The notes beneath the pieces were generated by a model. That model saw only the letters and a list, made by a program, of their open reading frames with translations. It was not told where the DNA came from and ran no database searches. Position numbers and translations under genes: made by a program. From Nonomuraea basaltis (GTDB lineage Bacteria; Actinomycetota; Actinomycetes; Streptosporangiales; Streptosporangiaceae), in the NCBI RefSeq assembly GCF_005893125.1, contig NZ_VCJS01000037.1:1-64000 (forward strand): DNA of 64,000 nucleotides. The letters are read 5' to 3'. Within the stretch, counting starts at the first letter, position 1, and every line of letters starts with the position of its first letter. This document shows, one piece after another, positions 58,639 to 64,000 of this stretch.

Positions 58639-60048
58639 TCAGCGCCAGTAGACGACCACGAGGGTCGGGGGCTTGACGCCCTTCTCCTTGTTCTCCGACG
58701 CCGCGAAGGCTCGCCAGTTCGTGGCCTCCTTTTCGTTGGCGCCGCGCAGCTGGATGCCGTAGTGGGGAGAGCCCGACGCCCAGGCCTTGGCCATGTCGGT
58801 CACCCGCCAAGACAGGAAGCCGGGGCCCATGGCGCACGGCTCGGTCCACGTGCGGCCGCGTCCCACCTGGGTGGTGGACGAGCCCGCCTCGGTCGTGGTG
58901 GGCTTGTTGTCCCAGTTGAGGTCGTTCTCGTCCCAGCCGCTGGTGATCCGCTCGGCGGTGAGGCCGGAGCCCACCTTGATGCCGCAGGCGTTGGTCTCGA
59001 CGTTCCACATGGCGAGGTGCGCGGAGATGACCTTGCTGCCCTTGAGCTTCGAGGTGTCGAACTTGACCAGGCTGCGCATGACGTCGCCGCCCTGGCCGTT
59101 CTCCCATGGCATGGTGCCCGCGATAATCATAGGGTCGCCCGGGTGCGAGGCCCAGGAGGTCGCCACGTCGGTGTCGGTCACCACCTGCGGCAGCGTGATC
59201 GTCGGGTCCACGGTCACCGGGTAGACCCGCTTGGGGTCGGAGAGGAAGGCGGCGTCCGGCTTGAGCACCAGCACCTTGGTGCCGTTCTGGGTCTCGACGG
59301 TGGTGTCGATCGGCTTGATCGCGTCACCGCGCGGCTTGCCGCGGCCACTCGCGTCCCACATGACGGGCTGTGCGGCGGAGGCGACGACCTGTCCCGCCGT
59401 GCTCGTCAGCAGCAGCCGTCCGTCCGACGACTCGGAGAGATCGACCCCCTGGGTCTGCACCGGAATGCGTAGCTCCAGGGGTTCGGATGGCTTCGCTCGC
59501 AGGACCACGTCGTGCCGGAAGCCCGTGGGCAGCACGGTGACGACGACGTCGGCCCCGGGGCCGGCGGCGTTCGCGAAGGTCGCGACGTTCTCCTTGACGG
59601 TCGGCTTGGGCAGCGCGGTCGGCCACGCGACCGAGAACACCCGCCCGTTGTCGTCGACGATCTTGGCCAGCGGCCCATCGCCACCGTCGGAGACCTCGAC
59701 CTTGGCCCGGGAGGCCACCGGCTTGAGCACGGTCCCGTCGGAGACCAGGCTGGTGTCGATCGGCACCCACTTGTCACCCTGCTTGATGTGGGAGACGCCG
59801 GAGGTGATGGTGGCAGTGAGGCTGCCGTCGGGGTTGGCGACGGTGGCGCTGTTCTCGTCCGTCAGGCTCGGCACGTCCACGGCCTCACCACTCTTGGCCG
59901 CCTTGACGAGCGCGGCTTCCACGACGTCCGCGTTCGTGGAGACGGCGGCCGCCGACGTGGCCGCGGCGGCCTCGAACGTGCTCGCCCCGGTGAGGACGGT
60001 GACCGTGGCGAGACCCAGCGCCAGCTTCCCCGATAGAGAAATACGCAA
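58639..60048 (-). CDS. Secreted DNRLRE-domain protein
   Basis: 469 residues. Signal peptide to about AAAATS. Residues 60-290 form the conserved front part found in actinobacterial RHS/wall proteins (HIKQGDKWVPIDTSLVSDGT, RVFSVAWPTALPKPTVKENV, PDAAFLSDPKRVYPVTVDPT). The DNRLRE domain follows (QVVTDTDVATSWASHPGDPM, RSLVKFDTSKLKGSKVISAH, WDENDLNWDNKPTTTEAGSS, ending VVVYWR). In most relatives this precedes long RHS repeats and a toxin; here the protein ends at the DNRLRE domain. Confidence 0.85.
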   Translation of the reverse strand: MRISLSGKLALGLATVTVLTGASTFEAAAATSAAAVSTNADVVEAALVKAAKSGEAVDVPSLTDENSATVANPDGSLTATITSGVSHIKQGDKWVPIDTSLVSDGTVLKPVASRAKVEVSDGGDGPLAKIVDDNGRVFSVAWPTALPKPTVKENVATFANAAGPGADVVVTVLPTGFRHDVVLRAKPSEPLELRIPVQTQGVDLSESSDGRLLLTSTAGQVVASAAQPVMWDASGRGKPRGDAIKPIDTTVETQNGTKVLVLKPDAAFLSDPKRVYPVTVDPTITLPQVVTDTDVATSWASHPGDPMIIAGTMPWENGQGGDVMRSLVKFDTSKLKGSKVISAHLAMWNVETNACGIKVGSGLTAERITSGWDENDLNWDNKPTTTEAGSSTTQVGRGRTWTEPCAMGPGFLSWRVTDMAKAWASGSPHYGIQLRGANEKEATNWRAFAASENKEKGVKPPTLVVVYWR

Positions 60049-60472
60049 CTTTCCTCCGAACTGGTATAAATCGGACAGGCGAAATGCGATTGAGCGCGCT
60101 TGAGCGCGCGTTCCCTTTATGGAACCCCCGGGTGAACATCGACGGAGCGCACCAGGCGCCGATCGTTAGGCCGCTACGGAATTGCCTGTGAACATGACTC
60201 CCCGTTCTGCGATGCGGCCAAGATCGCAGGATCACAGAAATATCATGTGCCAAATCAGGGCGAGGTGGATCTTCACCTGAATATGACCTATCTCACAGCC
60301 ATACTGGCGTTCAGTGAAATCTGCAGCATGTCCATTGATTATTAAACTTTCGGGGAAGGTATGTCGTCCTTCTCCAGTGCCACGGCACGCGCTGTGGGGA
60401 ATTGCCGCCGCTAACGTACCCTGGTGCCCGCGATGTCTACATTGCCGTCTACGTCACCGAGGTGCGGCATCC
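60049..60472. promoter_or_regulatory. Divergent intergenic region, DNRLRE / HxlR
   Basis: 424 bases, clearly less GC-rich than the genes. A 10-base unit TTGAGCGCGC is repeated in tandem at 60090-60109. TATAAA-like and ATTATTAAAC tracts offer promoter material for both directions, but no box pair can be fixed. No small gene or RNA recognised. Confidence 0.35.
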
Positions 60473-60814
60473 ATGAGTGACTTTGACGTGTTCCTCGCCG
60501 ACTGCCCCGCCCGCACCACCCTCGACCTCGTCGCGGACACCTGGTCGGTCGTCGTGGTGTTCGGACTGGGAGGCGGCCCGCAGCGCTACAGCGAGCTCCG
60601 TGACCGGATCGGCGGAATCAGCAAGAAGATGCTCACCCAGACCCTGCGCAAGCTGGAACGCGGCAGTCTCGTGGAACGCCGGATCCTGGCCACCGCGCCC
60701 CCAGGCGTCGAGTACCGGCTCACCCGGCTCGGGGAGAGCCTGCTCGGGCCGGTGTCCGTGCTCGCCCGGTGGGCCGAGGAACACGCCGACGAGCTCGGCG
60801 GCGACGACACCTGA
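60473..60814 (+). CDS. HxlR family transcriptional regulator
   Basis: 113 residues from ATG 60473. HxlR winged helix: ARTTLDLVADTWSVVVVFGL, RYSELRDRIGGISKKMLTQT, LRKLERGSLVERRIL, VEYRLTRLGESLLGPVSVLA. A Cys at LADCPAR near the N terminus is the redox-sensing position in QorR/HypR-type members. It is 48 bases upstream of an NADP-binding oxidoreductase that it may control. Confidence 0.88.
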   Translation: MSDFDVFLADCPARTTLDLVADTWSVVVVFGLGGGPQRYSELRDRIGGISKKMLTQTLRKLERGSLVERRILATAPPGVEYRLTRLGESLLGPVSVLARWAEEHADELGGDDT

Positions 60815-60862
60815 TCCCGTGGGGAACCTGATGGTTCCCCACGGCTTTCTAACGTCGCCTCC

Positions 60863-61507
60863 ATGAGAATCGGAATCTTCGGCGCCGGGACGATGGCCGA
60901 CGCGCTCGGCACTCGATGGGCCGCCGCCGGCCACGAGCTGATGGTCACAGGAAGGACACCGGCCAAAGCTCAGGCTCTGGCCGGCAAGTGGGGCGGCCGC
61001 GCGGGCAGGGTCGAGGAGGTGGCGCAGTTCGCGGACGTCGCCGTGATCGCTCTCCGCTACCAGGGAATGGCGGCCATGCTGGACGAGATCGGCGACGCAC
61101 TCCGCGACAAGCCGATCATCGACTGCAACAACCCGGTCGAGGTCGAGCACTTCACACTGGTCACGCGCCCCGGCCGGTCGATGGCGCAGGACATCGAACG
61201 GGCGACAGGCGGGCACGTCGTCAAGGCGTTCAACCTCTGCCACGCGCTTGTCTGGCAGCTGGAGCCGCCCGTGTTCGATGGGCGCCGGCTGGTCGTGCCG
61301 TACTGCGGCGACGACGCCGCCGCGCGGGAGGCGGCACGCCGGCTGATCACCGACATCGGCGGTGACCCCATGCCGGCCGGCGACCTTCGGCACGCCCACC
61401 ACCTGGAAGCGATGGCCGCGCTCGTGATCTCGTTGCTGTACGGCGGGCGCGATCCGTACACGGTCTTCAATCTGGTCGACCGCGCCGCGGTTTCCGCGGG
61501 CGCGTAG
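60863..61507 (+). CDS. NAD(P)-binding oxidoreductase of the F420-dependent NADP reductase family
   Basis: 214 residues. Rossmann start MRIGIFGAGTMADALGTRWA, then VTGRTPAKAQALAGKW, ADVAVIALRYQGM, IIDCNNPVEVEHFT, VKAFNLCHALVW: the F420_oxidored/NADP oxidoreductase fold. Ends GGRDPYTVFNLVDR. Probably a cytosolic NADP reductase linked to the redox-type HxlR gene upstream. Confidence 0.82.
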   Translation: MRIGIFGAGTMADALGTRWAAAGHELMVTGRTPAKAQALAGKWGGRAGRVEEVAQFADVAVIALRYQGMAAMLDEIGDALRDKPIIDCNNPVEVEHFTLVTRPGRSMAQDIERATGGHVVKAFNLCHALVWQLEPPVFDGRRLVVPYCGDDAAAREAARRLITDIGGDPMPAGDLRHAHHLEAMAALVISLLYGGRDPYTVFNLVDRAAVSAGA

Positions 61508-61677
61508 CCGGCGCGGCCACTACGACTGCCGTTCGGGCCGGAACCGCCTGCACCTTGGGGCCGGTGACTTGTCCCGCAGGCTTCCGCGGAGAGTCCGCTC
61601 CAAGCACGAGCGACCAGGCACAAGCTCAAGCTCATCGTGCGATGCCCTCCCGCCTGTCCACCATCCGCGGAGGTTCT

Positions 61678-62427
61678 CTAGCGGAGCGAGATGTGCAGGA
61701 CCTCGCCCACCTTCCGGTAGCCGACGCGGGCGTAGACGCGGGCGGCTCCGTCGTCGGCGGGGGTGAGGAACGGGGTCGTGATTCCGGCTTCCGCACCGGC
61801 CCGGGTCAGGAGCGCGGTGACCGCTCCGGCGATGCCGCGCCGCCGGTGTGAGGTCCGCACCGCGATCCCCGCGACCTCGGCGACTCCCCGATGCGGTCTG
61901 CCGATCTGCCCGGCGCCGACGACGTTCCCGGTCGTGGTGTCCGCGGCGGCGGCCACGAGCCCGCCGCCGTCCAGGACCCGCCGCAGTCGCGCGACGTCGT
62001 GCTCGGTGGCCTCCGGCACCTCGAACGCCTCGTTCATCACCCGCGCGACGGGCCAGAGATCGACGTCATCGGTCACGAGCGCGACCCGGACGGTGGTGTC
62101 CACCGGTGCGTCCACCACCTCGCCCGGCGGGCACACCAGCAGCGGGTAACGGCCTTCCGGGGTGAACCCGGCATCGAGCAGCGCGGCTTCCACCTTCGGC
62201 GCCGCCCGCGGCACGTACTCCAGCCTGGGTGTCCGGGCCCGCTCGCGAAACGCCGCGACCAGCATGGCGACCTCATCCGCCGTTGGCGCGACTCCGTCGT
62301 CAGGGATGGCGTAGTTGAACGGCAGCGCGTCGTCATGCTCATCGAACCGGATCACGAACGGCCCTGCCCGGTGCGCCCGGGTCCCGGCCACCGACCTGAG
62401 ATAGGCATGAACGCCGACGTCCAGCAA
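61678..62427 (-). CDS. GNAT family N-acetyltransferase
   Basis: 249 residues from TTG 62427, chosen for GGAGGGG seven bases upstream. The GNAT core is in the C-terminal half: VARVMNEAFEVPE, GGGLVAAAADTTTGNVVGAG, VAEVAGIAVRTSHRRRGIAG (acetyl-CoA loop), AVTALLTRAGAEAGI, and PADDGAARVYARVGYRKVGE. The N-terminal half is a degenerate GNAT-like domain. Substrate unknown. Confidence 0.82.
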   Translation of the reverse strand: MLDVGVHAYLRSVAGTRAHRAGPFVIRFDEHDDALPFNYAIPDDGVAPTADEVAMLVAAFRERARTPRLEYVPRAAPKVEAALLDAGFTPEGRYPLLVCPPGEVVDAPVDTTVRVALVTDDVDLWPVARVMNEAFEVPEATEHDVARLRRVLDGGGLVAAAADTTTGNVVGAGQIGRPHRGVAEVAGIAVRTSHRRRGIAGAVTALLTRAGAEAGITTPFLTPADDGAARVYARVGYRKVGEVLHISLR

Positions 62428-62505
62428 ACGAGGTCCCCTCCACAAACAATGATCAGCACACGTTAGGCCCGGCGAGTCCTCCAGGCAACCGTGAGGGTGG
62501 ATCAC

Positions 62506-63063
62506 TCAGGTCTGTACGGCTCGGCAGAAAGCTCCGGCCAGATCGGCCGCCAGCCGGTCGCGCTCCGCCGGAGCCGGGTGCTCATCCGTGGCCAGCACCA
62601 CCGCGCTCCGCGCCAGCACCGGGCCGGTGAACAGGCTGAGCAGCGTCTTCTCCGGCAGCCGGCGCACCTGCCCGGCCTCGACATATGCCGCCAGCCAGCT
62701 CATCATCAAACCCACGAAACGGGGCGCGTAGCTGTCCCTGATGTGGACGGCCAGGGCCCCCCTCGGGCGGGAGGCGATCTCCGCGAACATCGCGGCCATG
62801 ACCCGTCCCTCGCCGACCAGCGCGTCGAGCACCTGGCCGTACAGCAGGCGCGCGGCGGATTCGAGGTCGGCAGGCGGATCGGCGAGCACCGCCTCGACGC
62901 GAGGCATCGGGCTGTAACGGTCGAAGACCGCGGCCAGCAGACCGTCACGGCCACCGACCTGCCCCTGGATCGCCTGCACCGTGCAGCCCGCGTCGGACGC
63001 GACCATCTCCAGGGTGACCTCGCCGACCCCGTGCATTCCATAGAGCCGGGCCGCGGCCTCCAC
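62506..63063 (-). CDS. TetR family regulator, start uncertain
   Basis: 185 residues from GTG 63063. The helix-turn-helix is VEAAARLYGMHGVGEVTLEM, VASDAGCTVQAIQGQVGG, RDGLLAAVFDRY. The codons just upstream (TALAALGADPGRRSARDRA) continue family-like sequence, yet the frame meets a TGA near 63195 without any ATG/GTG/TTG between. So either a CTG start or a frameshift near 63130-63200 is needed. The C-terminal part looks complete. Confidence 0.65.
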   Translation of the reverse strand: MEAAARLYGMHGVGEVTLEMVASDAGCTVQAIQGQVGGRDGLLAAVFDRYSPMPRVEAVLADPPADLESAARLLYGQVLDALVGEGRVMAAMFAEIASRPRGALAVHIRDSYAPRFVGLMMSWLAAYVEAGQVRRLPEKTLLSLFTGPVLARSAVVLATDEHPAPAERDRLAADLAGAFCRAVQT

Positions 63064-63415
63064 CGCGCGGTCCCTCGCCGAGCGACGGCCGGGATCCGCA
63101 CCCAGCGCGGCCAGGGCCGTGTCGAGGACCCGCCGATGGCCGATGCGGCGGATGAGGTCGCGATCCGGCGAGCGTGCTCTCGCTCGGCGTCACCTCGCGG
63201 GCCCAGTTGCGCGACGTCCTCGAGCACGGCGGCTCATTGGTGTCGTGGCGCTGGTAGTAGGTGAAGGGCGCGCTGCGTGGTTGAATGCTTGCGTTCCGTG
63301 GGTGGTAAGGCGCGGGACACGTTCGTTTCGCCGTACCGACATCGTCAGGGCTGAGGGTGGCTCGCGGGGCGTCCGAACCAGCGACGCCCTTCGCGATGAG
63401 CAGGGAGCCTGACAC

Positions 63416-64000
63416 ATGACCGACATCGACCGGCGGGGATTCCTTCGTACCGGCCTGGCCGCCGCCACCCTCGGGGTGGCGGCGAGCGGGCCGCTGGCCG
63501 CGCTGTCCGCGCGTACCGCGGACGCATCGACGATGGTGAAGCGGGCTTTCAGCCCCGACTACGGGCCGCTGCACCCGGTGAAGGACCACACCACGGGTCT
63601 GGAGCTGCTCAAGCTGCCCCGCGGGTTCGAGTACCTGACGTCCGGCTGGACCGGCGACCCGATGAGCGACGGACGCCGCACCCCCGGCTCGCACGACGGC
63701 ATGGCCGCGTTCACGCCCAGCGACGCGCTCAAGGACAGGACCGAGGCCGGCGGAAGCGGCGGCGCGGGCAAGGGGCACTGGACCGTGCTGGTACGCAACC
63801 ATGAGGTCGGCAGTCTCAACGGTGCTTTCGTCACGCCGGCCTACAACCCGGCCGCCGGCGGCGGGACCACGTCGCTGATCTTCGACACGCGCCAGGGCAA
63901 GTTCCTGGAGAGCTGGGCCAGCCTCGGGGGCACCGTTCGCAACTGCGCCGGCGGGCCTACGCCGTGGGGCAGCTGGCTGTCGTGCGAGGAGACCACGCTG
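63416..64000 (+). CDS. PhoX-like (DUF839) phosphatase, N-terminal part (partial)
   Basis: 195 codons, open to the window edge. Tat signal: DRRGFLRTGLAAATLGVAAS (twin Arg at 6-7), as in PhoX. Then LLKLPRGFEYLTSGWTGDPM, DGMAAFTPSD, VLVRNHEVG, GTTSLIFDTRQGKFLESWAS, NCAGGPTPWGSWLSCEET, the DUF839 pattern. PhoX proteins are exported, Ca/Fe-dependent phosphatases used under phosphate limitation. GGGAG precedes the ATG. Confidence 0.88.
   Translation, partial: MTDIDRRGFLRTGLAAATLGVAASGPLAALSARTADASTMVKRAFSPDYGPLHPVKDHTTGLELLKLPRGFEYLTSGWTGDPMSDGRRTPGSHDGMAAFTPSDALKDRTEAGGSGGAGKGHWTVLVRNHEVGSLNGAFVTPAYNPAAGGGTTSLIFDTRQGKFLESWASLGGTVRNCAGGPTPWGSWLSCEETTL

Noticed and set aside
1..64000. tRNA, rRNA, CRISPR arrays and integrase genes
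   Set aside because: Looked for by eye (clover-leaf ends, regularly spaced repeats, tyrosine/serine recombinase motifs); none seen. Short tRNAs could still be missed without a program.

Overview
The window is high-GC actinomycete chromosome with strong GC-ending codon bias and frequent GTG/TTG starts. It carries one complete conservon (histidine kinase, roadblock, DUF742, Ras-like GTPase, P450) and many secreted or lipobox proteins. This mix suggests a filamentous actinomycete, probably a Streptosporangiaceae/Nonomuraea-type organism; that assignment is inference. I saw no rRNA, tRNA, CRISPR array or phage module.

Layout. 1-2913: a D-amino-acid operon (end of an N-acyl-D-amino-acid deacylase, PLP D-amino-acid lyase/deaminase, RidA, an unassigned barrel-like protein). 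2931-10377: regulators (TetR, large LuxR/LAL), a LysE exporter, small secreted proteins, a proline-rich membrane protein whose start codon lies in a perfect palindrome, and a DoxX-like protein. 10535-13325: an ECF42-type sigma/DGPF locus that has decayed and carries a complete-looking IS200/IS605 element (TnpA plus TnpB with all catalytic residues). 13348-17646: the conservon, whose P450 lacks the ExxR motif. 18020-24469: a BtrH-like protein, a DUF6153/DUF305 pair, and a three-subunit molybdenum hydroxylase of the PaoABC kind.

24473-28436 is a patchwork. It holds a DHPS-like gene with low-GC, ATA-rich codon use, a DUF397 stub cut at a 38-nt repeat, a second copy of that repeat, an alginate-lyase-like gene separated from FG-GAP repeats by an in-frame TGA, and a STAS-like fragment. 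28543-33284 holds a CHRD protein, TetR, CBS, SPW, acyltransferase, BON and lipoprotein genes.

33321-46038 is the metabolic centrepiece. PaaX, SDR, amidohydrolase, MaoC, MFS transporter, CoA ligase and MarR match the rhodococcal p-hydroxycinnamate (cou) pathway. They are followed by aldehyde dehydrogenase, alcohol dehydrogenase, a vanillate demethylase pair with a 77-residue protein between its subunits, and IclR. Together they could take coniferyl alcohol through ferulate and vanillate to protocatechuate.

46097-53010 has a GH6 cellulase, MerR, methyltransferase-like, permease-prefix, beta-lactamase-like and amino-acid-binding genes. 53277-58453 is an amide-nitrogen cluster (DUF1097, alpha/beta hydrolase, formamidase, FmdB, a leaderless AmiC-like sensor, divergent MarR). 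The end carries a DNRLRE protein, HxlR/NADP-binding pair, GNAT, TetR and the start of a Tat-exported PhoX-like phosphatase. All functions are read from motifs by eye; no database search was run.
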